In this document: positions 1-7,564 of the stretch, in pieces
Numbering within the stretch: position 1 is the first letter of the stretch
How the letters are laid out: every line of letters starts with the position of its first letter
Assembly (NCBI GenBank): GCA_013203085.1
Contig: JABMQX010000094.1
Coordinates: forward strand, 1 to 9,113
DNA length: 9,113 nt
Direction of reading: 5' to 3'
Source of the DNA: a bacterium
GTDB lineage: Bacteria; Auribacterota; JABMQX01
Made by a program: the position numbers and the translations under genes
The notes under the pieces: generated by a model
Seen by the model: only the letters and a program-made list of their open reading frames with translations
Database searches by the model: none
What the model was told of the DNA's origin: nothing

Positions 1-22
1 AGGCGCCTTTATATTGGATGCC

Positions 23-2728
23 ATGAAAGGTTTTTGCACTCTCGGCGTCAGCCGCTCAACTATTGCCGCTCGCCCGTTCCTCCTTCTGGCGATGGGATTC
101 GCTCCCTGCGCTACCGCGGTGGAGACACAGGGTGTCGCCATCGCGGTGCCGCGGGCTGAGGGCGCGGCGCGCGGGAAGAATCTTCTCGAAAACGGCGGCT
201 TCGAGAAAGGCACGGGCACCCCTCTCAAGGCATGGGGGAAATACGAATTAGGTTATGCGGTCGGCGAGAGACAAGGGCGTGACGGCAGCCGGGGCATAGT
301 GTGCAAGAACTCCGCCGCGAGCCAGAGGCGGGGCGCGGTCGCCCACGTTACCCTGAATCAGCAAAGAGTGATTCCCCTCTACGTTGAGGGCTGGAGCAGG
401 GCAGAGAATGTCTCCGGCGCCGCCAACGCCGAATACTCGATATATGTGGATTGCATTTACGCGGACGGCAGCTCTCTCTGGGGCACGAACGCCCCCTTCT
501 CCACCGGCAGGCACGGATGGGAGAAAGTTTCTTTCTTCGTTACGCCCGCGAAGCCGATCAAGACCTTGTCTCTGTACCTTCTGTTCCGGAATCGTTCCGG
601 CAAGGTTTGGTTCGACGACATCAAGTTGACGCAATTGTCTTCCCCGGGCGGGACGAGCTTCGACGGAGTTCCGACGCTTAAAGGGAGAGGTACTCCGGCG
701 TCCTCGCCAATCGAGGTGGTCGCCTCCGGAGATGGGCTGGCTATCGGCTTCGACCGAGCTGCCAGCACGGCAGCCATCGTCAAAGTCAATCGGCGTCCCG
801 TCAAATTCAGGGGCGCGCCAGGCGGCTTCTTCGCGAGGGATGCTGCGAGGCACTCCGCTTTTCATTCTTTCCGCGGGATAGTCACGGCTGACGAGCGGGG
901 CCGGGCCCTTTTATCTGCGAAATCCCCATCGCTCGCCCTGAATCTCCATGCAGCTATTGAGGCGGGGAAAGACCGTATCGAAATCTCCGGCACGTTGACT
1001 GACCTGGCTGGCGAGGACCGCTCCGTCTCCCTTTACTTTGCCCTCCCCGTGGAGGGCGACAAATGGGTCTGGTGGGACGATACGACCTCCCCCAGAGACA
1101 CAGCGGGGGGAAAGGACTTTCGGCACGTCGCTTCCGTCGGGGCGGGCGCGAACGGAACGACGTCTCGCTACCCCCTTTCTGCGCTCTGCGACACTGAGAG
1201 GGAGATTGGGCTGTCATTCGCAATTCCGATGGACAGCCCTCGGCTTTGCCGGCTCGGTTACGACGCGGACCGGCACATTCTCTATATCGTTTACGATTTT
1301 GGGCTTTGCCACGAGGTGAAGGCGTTCCCGGGCAAAGCGTCCTTCAGATTCGTCATCTACACCTTCGATCCGAAGTGGGGTTTTCGGGCGGCCCTTAAGA
1401 AGTACTACGACATCTTTCCGCAATTCTTCGTCAAGAGGCTGGAGAAAGAAGGGCTGTGGATGGCGTTTCGGAAGATTTCAGAGGTCGAGCGTTTCGAGGA
1501 TTTCGGCTTCGCTTTCAAGGAGGGGGCAAACGAAACGAGGTTCGACGACGAGCACGGGTTTTTGACTTTCCGCTACACGGAGCCCCAGAGCTACTGGCAA
1601 AGGATGCCGAAAAACGCCGACCGGACGTATCGGGGGTGTCTCAGTTTTTTAGAAAAAAACGCTGCTGCCGGCAACCGGACGGCCCTCGCCGCCCTGTCGT
1701 CCGGAATCTTCGACACCGAGGGGCGATACCGCCTGACTGTCGAGAACGCGCCGTGGTGCGACGGCTGCGTCTTCGCCCTCAACTCTTCCCCCCGGCTGGA
1801 AAGCGATGTCACGAAGGGAAAAGTGAACTACGCAATAAAGGAGGCGGACCGCCGCTATGCCGACAGCTCCAGAGGAATTCTCGATGGGGAATACCTCGAT
1901 TCGCTGGAGGGATGGAGCGCGCTCCGCAATTTCCGCAGGGAACACTTCACCACAGCGGGTGTTCCGCTGACTTTCGACACGTTGACAAAGAAGCCCTGCA
2001 TCCTGAACGTCTTCTCAATCTACGAGTTCTCAAAGTACATCTCCGATGACGTTCACCGGCGGGGCAAACTGATGATGGCGAACTCGGTGCCGATACGGTT
2101 CGGCTTTCTGTGCCATCTCTTCGATACCTGCGGGATCGAAATAAACTGGAAGAGAGGCGGAAAGTTCCGACCGGAGGACGAGTGGATTATGAACTACAGG
2201 CGGGCGATGATGTTTCAGAAACCGTACCTTTTCCTGATGAACACGGACTTCGGCGGCTGGAGCTACGCGGACACGGAGAAATACATGAGGCGCTGCATGT
2301 TCTACGCCTTCTATCCGAGCTTTTTCAGCGCGAACGCCTCCAGCGGACACTACTTCTCGCAGCCCGCGCTCTACAACCGCGACAGGCCTCTTTTCAAAAA
2401 GTACGTGCCGATAATTCGCGAACTGAGCCAGGCGGGATGGCAGCCGGTGACCCACGCGAGAACTTCCGACGCCAACGTGAGGATCGAGCGCTACGGCGAT
2501 GGCAAAGACGGCAAGCTCTATTTCAGCTTCCTGAACACGGGCAAGAAACCGAAGGAGCTTACCGCGGAGATTGATTTGGCGGCGCTGGGTCTTGCAGGGA
2601 AGAGACTCTCCGGCGACATCCTCACCTCAACCACACCGCTTCGACTTGCGAGGCGAGATCAAAGCGACATCCTCACCCTGAAGCTCCCTCCCGGCGAGAC
2701 CGAGGCCGTCCTCTTGCGCCACGAGTAA
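23..2728 (+). CDS. Secreted multidomain protein, putative unclassified TIM-barrel glycoside hydrolase with N-terminal CBM-like domain
   Basis: About 901 aa, probably acting outside the cytoplasm on a polysaccharide. From the ATG at 23 the N-terminus reads as a signal peptide: a basic start, then the hydrophobic stretch FLLLAMGFAPCATA, with likely cleavage near residue 33. Residues 53-202 look like a CBM4/9-type jelly roll, opening with NLLENGGFE and closing with VWFDDIKL. A beta-rich region follows to about 450, then LKKYYDIFPQFF (from about 458) leads into a catalytic-type domain. Acidic motifs resembling glycosidase active sites are DGEYLDSLEGW (D621 to W631, with D626 in YLDS) and DTCGIE (D701-E706). 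Residues from about 814 to the end form a beta-type C-terminal domain. The start is uncertain: a TTG at 14 has AGG at 1-3 upstream, and the frame is open to the window edge, so the gene could begin outside. It stands alone on the plus strand, convergent with the LamG gene. I infer the hydrolase role from motif style and assign no GH family. Confidence 0.8.
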   Translation: MKGFCTLGVSRSTIAARPFLLLAMGFAPCATAVETQGVAIAVPRAEGAARGKNLLENGGFEKGTGTPLKAWGKYELGYAVGERQGRDGSRGIVCKNSAASQRRGAVAHVTLNQQRVIPLYVEGWSRAENVSGAANAEYSIYVDCIYADGSSLWGTNAPFSTGRHGWEKVSFFVTPAKPIKTLSLYLLFRNRSGKVWFDDIKLTQLSSPGGTSFDGVPTLKGRGTPASSPIEVVASGDGLAIGFDRAASTAAIVKVNRRPVKFRGAPGGFFARDAARHSAFHSFRGIVTADERGRALLSAKSPSLALNLHAAIEAGKDRIEISGTLTDLAGEDRSVSLYFALPVEGDKWVWWDDTTSPRDTAGGKDFRHVASVGAGANGTTSRYPLSALCDTEREIGLSFAIPMDSPRLCRLGYDADRHILYIVYDFGLCHEVKAFPGKASFRFVIYTFDPKWGFRAALKKYYDIFPQFFVKRLEKEGLWMAFRKISEVERFEDFGFAFKEGANETRFDDEHGFLTFRYTEPQSYWQRMPKNADRTYRGCLSFLEKNAAAGNRTALAALSSGIFDTEGRYRLTVENAPWCDGCVFALNSSPRLESDVTKGKVNYAIKEADRRYADSSRGILDGEYLDSLEGWSALRNFRREHFTTAGVPLTFDTLTKKPCILNVFSIYEFSKYISDDVHRRGKLMMANSVPIRFGFLCHLFDTCGIEINWKRGGKFRPEDEWIMNYRRAMMFQKPYLFLMNTDFGGWSYADTEKYMRRCMFYAFYPSFFSANASSGHYFSQPALYNRDRPLFKKYVPIIRELSQAGWQPVTHARTSDANVRIERYGDGKDGKLYFSFLNTGKKPKELTAEIDLAALGLAGKRLSGDILTSTTPLRLARRDQSDILTLKLPPGETEAVLLRHE

Positions 2729-2963
2729 TACATCCGCAATGAACGTAGTGACACATACTCCGCCTCATGGTAGGTCGAAACCGTTGATGTCAATTTAGCT
2801 GAAGTTACAGGTGACAGAGTCTGAGTCGATGCACACGTTGCCCAGCAATTCACCCACGAGTTGACGACGAATCATGGCGCAAATGTCACTCGTTCATCCT
2901 TTGCATCTGATCCCGTCCTGAAAGTGCCCCAGCCTTCCCTTTGCCCCTTTCGATTGACTCGTC
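2729..2963. other. Convergent intergenic region, no convincing gene
   Basis: This 235 bp gap lies between the stop of the plus-strand hydrolase-like gene and the stop of the minus-strand LamG gene, so both transcripts should end here. I found no strong GC-rich hairpin followed by a T run on either strand. The only item of note is a 26-codon minus-strand reading frame (2795-2875, beginning MIRRQLVGELL) that has no evident ribosome binding site and no recognised relative. It may be chance or gene debris. Confidence 0.5.
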
Positions 2964-3968
2964 CTACTCCACGGCTTGGACGCGGTAAAACCGGGCCGTC
3001 CAGTTTGCCACATCGTCGTACACCACGTCGGTAAAACCGTTGCCATAAAGGGGACCACCGAGATCATGCCAGGTGTTCGCGTCGAGTTTGGAAGCCCACT
3101 CCACCTGGTAGAGTCTGTGCCGACTCGATGGCCAGGCGATTTGTACCTTGGGTGTAATGGTCGCCGCGAGCGGCTTGCGCGACAGGTCGGTGACAAAGTC
3201 CGCGGGGCCCAGTTCGACATCGGAAATGCGGATTTCGTCAATGTCCCCGTCGAAATTCCCACGCTGCGCATCGTTGGCGAAATTGCCGGCCCCGATGCAC
3301 CACGGTCCCGTTCCCCAATCAAAATTCATAGGCGATGACGAAGCGCTAAAAGAACTGCACTCTCCATCCATATAGAACCCCGAAGAGTACCCACTTTCCG
3401 TCCGGGAAACCATCCAGGCCACGTGATGCCAGCGGCCATCCCGAAGATCAACGCCGCTACCCATTTCCCTTGGATCTCCTTGTGCAGTAAGCACGACCCG
3501 CCCCCTCAACGGCTCGTAGGCGAATGAGAACGTGTTCTCCGCACCCTCCTCCGTGGAGATCTTTTTGCCCAGGATGGTGTGGCGCAGGTGCGGGCCAACG
3601 CCACCCCAGTTCTCATACCTCTTGGAAGCGCGAACGAAGAATTCGATCGTGAACGCCCCGGGCAATTCAAAGGCGGGATGGTGAGGAATGCGACCGAAGT
3701 TGAAGTCGCCGACCGCACGGAGCGCCCCCTGGCCCGCCGCCGGGTACGGAGCCACGTCCGGAGTGAAATGCAAGGGACTCGGCCCCTCGACGCTCCCGTT
3801 GATCCCGTTGGGGCCACTGTCCGTGATAACCAGAACGTGACTTCCGGCCGGCCCCTCCTCGAACCGGTAATGGGCGACCGTCGCCGCCTGAGTGTAGAAT
3901 GCGGCCGCGCCACACAAAACAATCAGCAGCGATTGCGGAAATCTCTTCAGGAGAGACATTGTGTTCAT
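2964..3968 (-). CDS. Secreted LamG-domain (concanavalin A-like) protein with verrucomicrobial-type C-terminal module
   Basis: 334 aa. The N-terminus is a signal peptide (basic KR, then SLLIVLCGAAAFYTQAA, likely cut near residue 29). Residues about 30-255 form a LamG/pentraxin-like jelly roll. Diagnostic pieces are VAHYRFEEG at the first strand, FTIEFFVRAS (106-115), DGRWHHVAWMV (177-187) and the closing FDGDIDEIRISDVEL (239-253). Such domains bind glycans or act as lectin-like modules; no glycosidase active site is visible. Residues 274-334 form a separate module with YQVEWASKLDANTWHDL and TARFYRV, a tail I associate with secreted proteins of Verrucomicrobiota, possibly for surface or matrix attachment. 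The start at 3968 is supported by GGAGG eight bases upstream; the in-frame ATG three codons later is too far from it. The gene is last in the minus-strand series and is separated from the oxidoreductase by a gap with transposase debris, so it may have its own promoter. Binding partner unknown. Confidence 0.88.
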   Translation of the reverse strand: MNTMSLLKRFPQSLLIVLCGAAAFYTQAATVAHYRFEEGPAGSHVLVITDSGPNGINGSVEGPSPLHFTPDVAPYPAAGQGALRAVGDFNFGRIPHHPAFELPGAFTIEFFVRASKRYENWGGVGPHLRHTILGKKISTEEGAENTFSFAYEPLRGRVVLTAQGDPREMGSGVDLRDGRWHHVAWMVSRTESGYSSGFYMDGECSSFSASSSPMNFDWGTGPWCIGAGNFANDAQRGNFDGDIDEIRISDVELGPADFVTDLSRKPLAATITPKVQIAWPSSRHRLYQVEWASKLDANTWHDLGGPLYGNGFTDVVYDDVANWTARFYRVQAVE

Positions 3969-3976
3969 GGGACTCG

Positions 3977-3981
3977 CCTCC
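3977..3981 (-). promoter_or_regulatory. Ribosome binding site of the LamG gene
   Basis: The minus strand reads GGAGG, followed by an eight-base spacer (CGAGTCCC) and the ATG at 3968. This favours the first ATG over the in-frame ATG at 3959. Confidence 0.7.
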
Positions 3982-4048
3982 GTGAAAAAGGTGTTTGCTT
4001 TTCAGTCATTCCCAAACCCAGCCCTGATGGAACAAGACAGCTCGTCGT

Positions 4049-4064
4049 CCCCCGGAGCAGGGGG
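4049..4064. repeat. Short perfect inverted repeat (CCCCC / GGGGG)
   Basis: Five Cs (4049-4053) and five Gs (4060-4064) surround the six-base loop GGAGCA at the trailing edge of the transposase remnant, about 80 bp upstream of the LamG start codon. It has no adjacent T run, so it is not a standard terminator. It may be debris from the element's end or a structure in the LamG leader. Confidence 0.4.
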
Positions 4065-4201
4065 CGATAGTCCAGAGCACTATAAGGCTGCACGTGATTG
4101 TACCATCGCCGCCATTCCTCGATCAACATCTTCGCTTCCAACAAGGTATCAAAGATCCCTCCGTTCAGCAACTCATCTCGCAGTTCGCCCTCCTTCAGGG
4201 T
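4055..4201 (-). pseudogene. IS3-family transposase (OrfB) C-terminal fragment
   Basis: The minus-strand frame reads EGELRDELLNGGIFDTLLEA, then LIEEWRRWYNHVQPYSALDYRPL. This is the C-terminal end of the DDE integrase core (rve_3 type) in IS3-family OrfB proteins, whose usual form is LRDELLNGEIF...AxxLIExWRxxYNxxRPHSSLGYRPP. Only about 49 residues remain. The DDE catalytic positions except the end of the core, the helix-turn-helix domain and OrfA are all missing. Upstream of about 4201 the frame stays open but no longer resembles a transposase, which marks a breakpoint; downstream the frame runs on into the LamG leader. The element is therefore dead, left by an old insertion and deletion. No terminal inverted repeats or target duplication could be identified. 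Confidence 0.85.
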
Positions 4202-4527
4202 CGAAGATCGTCCGGGGAGGGACACCAAGGCCGAGAAGGGATTCATTTGGAAGATGGTGCTTGATGTCCAGGAGGCGCCTCGGCAGGGGGAGGACGAGCT
4301 GGTCAAGAGGCAGAGGGAGCGGCTGCTCGCCCTGGAGGGGGCGATGACGGGCGTGACATTAAAGGATATAAAGCGGACTGGAGACTGCCATCGGATTCAG
4401 TGCCTACGCGGCACAGGTACAGAGGGGACGATCGCTCGCGACACGAGCCAGCCAGCAGAAGAGACACACGATCACCCTTCTGCGCCTTGTCGTGATCCAC
4501 CTACACTCGATGTTACGTGTCCATGGA

Positions 4528-4545
4528 ATCGCCGAGTTCGACGAT
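4528..4545 (-). other. Hairpin just downstream of the oxidoreductase gene
   Basis: ATCGCCG (4528-4534) and CGACGAT (4539-4545) form a 7 bp stem, with one G-T wobble in the minus-strand RNA, around a four-base loop. It begins about 20 bases after the stop codon at 4566, a typical terminator position. No T run follows, so it is at best a weak or rho-assisted 3' end structure. Confidence 0.3.
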
Positions 4546-4565
4546 CGTGTTACAACGCACCCTGG

Positions 4566-5864
4566 CTACAGCGTCCAGCCTTTGCGGTATTCGCGGCGGA
4601 CGTATCGCGCGGCTTTGGCGGTGTTGACGGCCTGGAGGCGCCTGGCGTTCCAGTGGAGTTTCTCGCCGCTGCGATACGACACGTTCGCGAGCAGCGCCGC
4701 CTCGGTCAGGGGGCCGGAGTAGCTGAAATTGCATGTCGTCGGCTTGCCGGTCTTGCACCCAACGAGCCATTCTTTGTGATGCCCGAGGGAATCGGGGATT
4801 GTCTTGGGCGGTGGGGTGAAGTCGGCGAACTTCTCCTCCGGGAAGAGCTTTCGCTGATTGTAGTCGGCCATGAGCATACCCTTTTCGCCAACGAACAACA
4901 CACCGGCACCCCACTTGGGGAGATTGGCTTCCGTCAGGAGCGGAGGTTTTTTGTCGCCGCCGTACCATGTGAATTTAACCGGCGGGAGATTCTTCCGCGC
5001 CGGGAATTCGTATCGCGCAATGATCCACAGCGGACATGACTCCGGATGGACGGGCGGGCCTTCGGCTTCCACCATTGTGGGATATCGGAGCTTCAGGGTC
5101 CAGAAAACCACGTCAACGTAGTGGCAGAAGAAATCACCCAGGCCGCCGTTGGCGAAATCCCACCAGCCGCGCCACGCGAAGGGCACGTAACTGGGATGAT
5201 AGGGCCGATAGGGGGCCGGTCCGAGCCACAGGTTCCAGTCGAGGGTTTTGGGGACCGGAGGCCTCTCTTTGGGGCGGTCGCCGCCGCTATAGTTGGATGG
5301 ATGCCAGACATGGACTTCCCCGACCCGCCCGATGGCGCCCGACTCGACCAGCTCCACCACACGACGATAATTGTCCCCCGCATGAATCTGAGTGCCCAAT
5401 TGTGTGCACAACTTGTTCTTTCTGGCGATGTTGGCCATCACCCGTGCTTCGTGCACCGAATGCGTGAGGGGTTTTTCACAGTAAAGATGCTTTTTCAGCT
5501 TCATCGCCATGACGCCGGCAGGAGCGTGGGTGTGATCTGGCGTGGCCACAACCACCGCGTCAATCTCCTTCTCCATTTCATCGAACATCCTGCGGAAATC
5601 ACGGTACTTCTTCGCGCCGGGGTACTGCTTGAAGGATTTCGCGGCGTGTCTTTCATCCACATCACACAGCGCAACGATGTTGTCTTCCTTCGCCACTTCC
5701 CTCAAGTTCTCAGCACCTCGTCCGCCGCAGCCGATCACGGCGATGTTGAGTCTCTCGTTGGCCGACAGTAGCAGTGAGCCACCGGCGCGTGTTAACACGA
5801 CGAGACCGGCCGTGGTTGCAACGCTTGACTTAATGAATTGGCGTCTGGTCATCTTGGTGGTCAT
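4566..5864 (-). CDS. Tat-exported Gfo/Idh/MocA family NAD(P)-dependent oxidoreductase
   Basis: 432 aa from the ATG at 5864, chosen because GGAAGGG lies five bases upstream; in-frame ATGs at 5882 and 5939 would add an unlikely leader before the Tat signal. The N-terminus TRRQFIKSS (6-14), with a following hydrophobic stretch, is a twin-arginine signal, so the enzyme is probably exported folded with its cofactor. The Rossmann fold starts at LNIAVIGCGGRG (39-50), with D68 ending strand two (ALCDVDE), VVATPDHTHA (105-114) and the family's EKP motif at 130-132, whose lysine takes part in catalysis in this family. GDFFCHYVDVVFW (243-255) matches the second conserved site with H248 and D251. The C-terminus (REYRKGW) resembles that of the partial enzyme at the window edge, so the two are paralogues. 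It lies 154 bp downstream of the GH140-like gene on the same strand. Family members oxidise or reduce sugar and cyclitol hydroxyls; the substrate here is unknown, and C3 oxidation of a glycoside is my inference from the neighbouring ThuA-DUF1080 gene. Confidence 0.93.
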   Translation of the reverse strand: MTTKMTRRQFIKSSVATTAGLVVLTRAGGSLLLSANERLNIAVIGCGGRGAENLREVAKEDNIVALCDVDERHAAKSFKQYPGAKKYRDFRRMFDEMEKEIDAVVVATPDHTHAPAGVMAMKLKKHLYCEKPLTHSVHEARVMANIARKNKLCTQLGTQIHAGDNYRRVVELVESGAIGRVGEVHVWHPSNYSGGDRPKERPPVPKTLDWNLWLGPAPYRPYHPSYVPFAWRGWWDFANGGLGDFFCHYVDVVFWTLKLRYPTMVEAEGPPVHPESCPLWIIARYEFPARKNLPPVKFTWYGGDKKPPLLTEANLPKWGAGVLFVGEKGMLMADYNQRKLFPEEKFADFTPPPKTIPDSLGHHKEWLVGCKTGKPTTCNFSYSGPLTEAALLANVSYRSGEKLHWNARRLQAVNTAKAARYVRREYRKGWTL

Positions 5865-5869
5865 AGTCG

Positions 5870-5876
5870 CCCTTCC
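5870..5876 (-). promoter_or_regulatory. Ribosome binding site that fixes the oxidoreductase start
   Basis: The minus strand reads GGAAGGG with a five-base spacer to the ATG at 5864. This places the Tat twin-arginine motif at residues 7-8 and argues against the longer reading frame that begins at 5939. Confidence 0.65.
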
Positions 5877-6018
5877 TTTCATGATGGCTCTTTGATATGA
5901 ATGCTGCGAAACTGAATGTCGGCAAAAAGCGAATGCCAACCTTTCGTCTTCACATTCCTGACCTGCCCCCCAGACTCTGTGCCACCCTTCAGCTCAGTTT
6001 TTGGGGCAAGCTCATCGT

Positions 6019-7320
6019 CTACAAGCCCCTTGATGTTGGGATTGGGCCGCGAGACGCCTCCAGTATCAACAGGGCATCTTCCCATTCAGCCGGCGTCGAG
6101 AATGACTGGATTCCGCTGTTGGAAAATTTACCGATCGGGACCGAATCACCGGTTTTCGGATCAATCCAAAATGCATTCACTTTGGCCGAGGCGATCTTAT
6201 TCATATTGGTCGAAAACGAGCTCTTGCTGCCCAGGTAAACCATGACCCACTTGCCGTCTTTATGACGGGCTGATAAGTTCAACACCCTTCCACTGGTTTT
6301 GCCGCCGCTTGCGAATATGGTTTGATCTGGAACGAGATTCCACCATTCCACGCGGGCCAGGAATATTTTCTTGAGGATGCCCATTTGAACGGCGCCTGGT
6401 GCATCCAGGGCCTTTTTCCAGGTAGGCAGCACTCGCCAACTATCGTTGTGTCCGTAGGTATGGTGGGCTCCGGCCAGGTACGAATAGTAGGCCTGCCTAC
6501 GAATCCACAGAGGAGTTACGTCGAATCCGTATTCGGAGCCCTGCTCATACGCACCTTCCGCCATCAACACCGGCTTGACGGGCTTGAGGTTGTAGTCCTT
6601 GGTCACCATGGGATAAATGAGCTGAACACTGTTCCACGTCTGCATCGAGTTGAAGTCCAGCCAGGCTTCCTCGTGAATGAAGCTGGAGGAGTACGGCGCG
6701 GGATCCGGCTTGAAGGTAATGATATGGTAGCCTCCGTCTCCTTCCCTAAGACCCGCCGCCAGCTCGCGAAGAACCGGAACAAATTCCTGCCTGGCCTCAG
6801 GCGTCATGGACCAGACAATGTTCGGCACATGCTTGTACCGCTGGGCCAGCCACTTCGCCCATGCCCGGGCATTCTTTACCGTGATATACTTGCGGTAGCG
6901 TTGATGGTAGAGCGTCACCGAAAAGACCACATTGTTTTTACGGGCCGCCTGGATAACAGCGTCCACATGTCTGAAGTACGCCTCGTTTGGTGTAAGTGGA
7001 TCGTTATTGATCCAGGGCTTTTCGCCATAGACGTTGGGCTGCGTGCCGTCACCAACGCCCATGAGCATGGCCTGAACAAAGGCAAAGCCGTTGGCCTTGA
7101 TGCGCTGAAGGGTCGTCCTGACCTCGTCGAGAGTATATTCCCGAAAGATTTGCCATTGAGTCGTACCTAACCAGAAGACGGGATCACCGTTCTGGTCCAC
7201 AAAGTACCTCCGGTTTTCACTCACCTTGACCGGGTAAACCGGCTCCTTGGCGGGCGCGCTGGCAGCAAACATCAGGAATGATGACACCACCAGGATAGTA
7301 CTTCTAATCCTTGTCCTCAT
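6019..7320 (-). CDS. Secreted DUF4038/GH140-like glycoside hydrolase with C-terminal collagen-binding-type domain
   Basis: 433 aa. The N-terminus (MRTRIRSTILVVSSFLMFAASAPA) is a signal peptide with a likely cut near residue 24. Residues about 29-330 match the DUF4038 TIM-barrel family, which includes GH140 apiosidases: VSENRRYFVDQNGDPVFWLGTTQW at the first strand, KANGFAFVQ (75-83), VPNIVWSMTPEAR (165-177), and KPVLMAEGAYE (249-259) with E255 as the candidate nucleophile. At the usual 'WxxGGD' acid position the sequence is WSMTPE, giving E175 rather than aspartate, and the common 'GDT' in the first strand is GTT. Residues about 345-425 resemble the putative collagen-binding domain (PF12904 type) that often follows DUF4038. 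AGGGAG lies eight bases upstream of the start. The gene sits between the ThuA-DUF1080 gene (244 bp upstream) and the Tat oxidoreductase (154 bp downstream), all on one strand. The altered acid motif makes apiosidase specificity uncertain; the substrate is unknown. Confidence 0.88.
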   Translation of the reverse strand: MRTRIRSTILVVSSFLMFAASAPAKEPVYPVKVSENRRYFVDQNGDPVFWLGTTQWQIFREYTLDEVRTTLQRIKANGFAFVQAMLMGVGDGTQPNVYGEKPWINNDPLTPNEAYFRHVDAVIQAARKNNVVFSVTLYHQRYRKYITVKNARAWAKWLAQRYKHVPNIVWSMTPEARQEFVPVLRELAAGLREGDGGYHIITFKPDPAPYSSSFIHEEAWLDFNSMQTWNSVQLIYPMVTKDYNLKPVKPVLMAEGAYEQGSEYGFDVTPLWIRRQAYYSYLAGAHHTYGHNDSWRVLPTWKKALDAPGAVQMGILKKIFLARVEWWNLVPDQTIFASGGKTSGRVLNLSARHKDGKWVMVYLGSKSSFSTNMNKIASAKVNAFWIDPKTGDSVPIGKFSNSGIQSFSTPAEWEDALLILEASRGPIPTSRGL

Positions 7321-7564
7321 TTTCCTATCTCCCTATTGGGTTCTCCCAACCGGTGGCGATTTCATTGACACGAGTCAGGTTTGAGGCGCAATCATGGCTT
7401 CGTCCGATAGAACGGCACGCCGAGCGGCGGCGAAGCGCCGAAGCGACTGACCCGAAAGTCTCCGCTATTCAGGACGCCGAGATTCCAAGCGAAGCTGGAA
7501 GAGATCGAAAGGGAACTCCACCGACGCCTTTTCCCTCTCCCTCGTCTGCAATTTCCGCGGTTCA
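7321..7564. other. Gap between the ThuA-DUF1080 and GH140-like genes
   Basis: The 244 bp hold no supported gene. There is a 5 bp GC hairpin (CGGCG-AAG-CGCCG, 7428-7440) without a T run. On the plus strand a short open stretch (about 7411-7564) would encode a charged peptide with AKLEEIERELHRR, but a stop codon directly precedes it and there is no start context. The gap is large enough to hold a promoter for the GH140-like gene, but I could not assign one. Confidence 0.4.

Larger units (their letters stand above)
3969..4565. other. 597 bp gap with mobile-element debris
   Basis: No intact gene is visible between the LamG start and the oxidoreductase stop. The part nearest LamG contains an IS3-family transposase remnant on the minus strand (about 4055-4201). 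Next to it, plus-strand bases from about 4220 to 4370 read as a charged, helix-like peptide (including EDELVKRQRERLLALEGAM) with no recognised family; this could be another gene fragment or chance. The remaining bases to 4565 are the 3' flank of the oxidoreductase gene and include a small hairpin (4528-4545). The LamG promoter presumably lies within or just after the remnant, but no clear -35/-10 pair could be assigned. Confidence 0.6.

Noticed and set aside
2659..2853. Minus-strand frame containing STYHEAEYVSL, reminiscent of the copia-type RNase H motif
   Set aside because: The likeness is limited to a few residues, the frame overlaps the end of the plus-strand gene, and no other retroelement motif is present.
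4098..5039. Plus-strand open frame of 313 codons
   Set aside because: Most of it lies opposite the oxidoreductase gene and has no family motif, while the minus strand shows clear Gfo/Idh/MocA motifs. Only the part before about 4500 is outside that gene, and it is reported separately as an uncertain fragment.
5865..5939. Longer N-terminus for the Tat oxidoreductase (ATG at 5939 or 5882)
   Set aside because: The Shine-Dalgarno-like GGAAGGG is spaced for the ATG at 5864, and a longer leader would bury the twin-arginine motif.
6003..6029. GGGGC / GCCCC inverted repeat at the end of the GH140-like gene as a terminator
   Set aside because: The stem is only 5 bp with a 17-base loop containing the stop codon, and on the minus strand it is followed by an A run rather than a T run.
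6322..7170. Plus-strand open frame of 282 codons
   Set aside because: Entirely antisense to the GH140-like gene, whose protein matches family motifs throughout; the plus-strand product has none.
7411..7564. Possible plus-strand peptide with AKLEEIERELHRR between two minus-strand genes
   Set aside because: A stop codon precedes it directly, no start or ribosome binding site is visible, and I recognise no family; too weak to call a gene or pseudogene.
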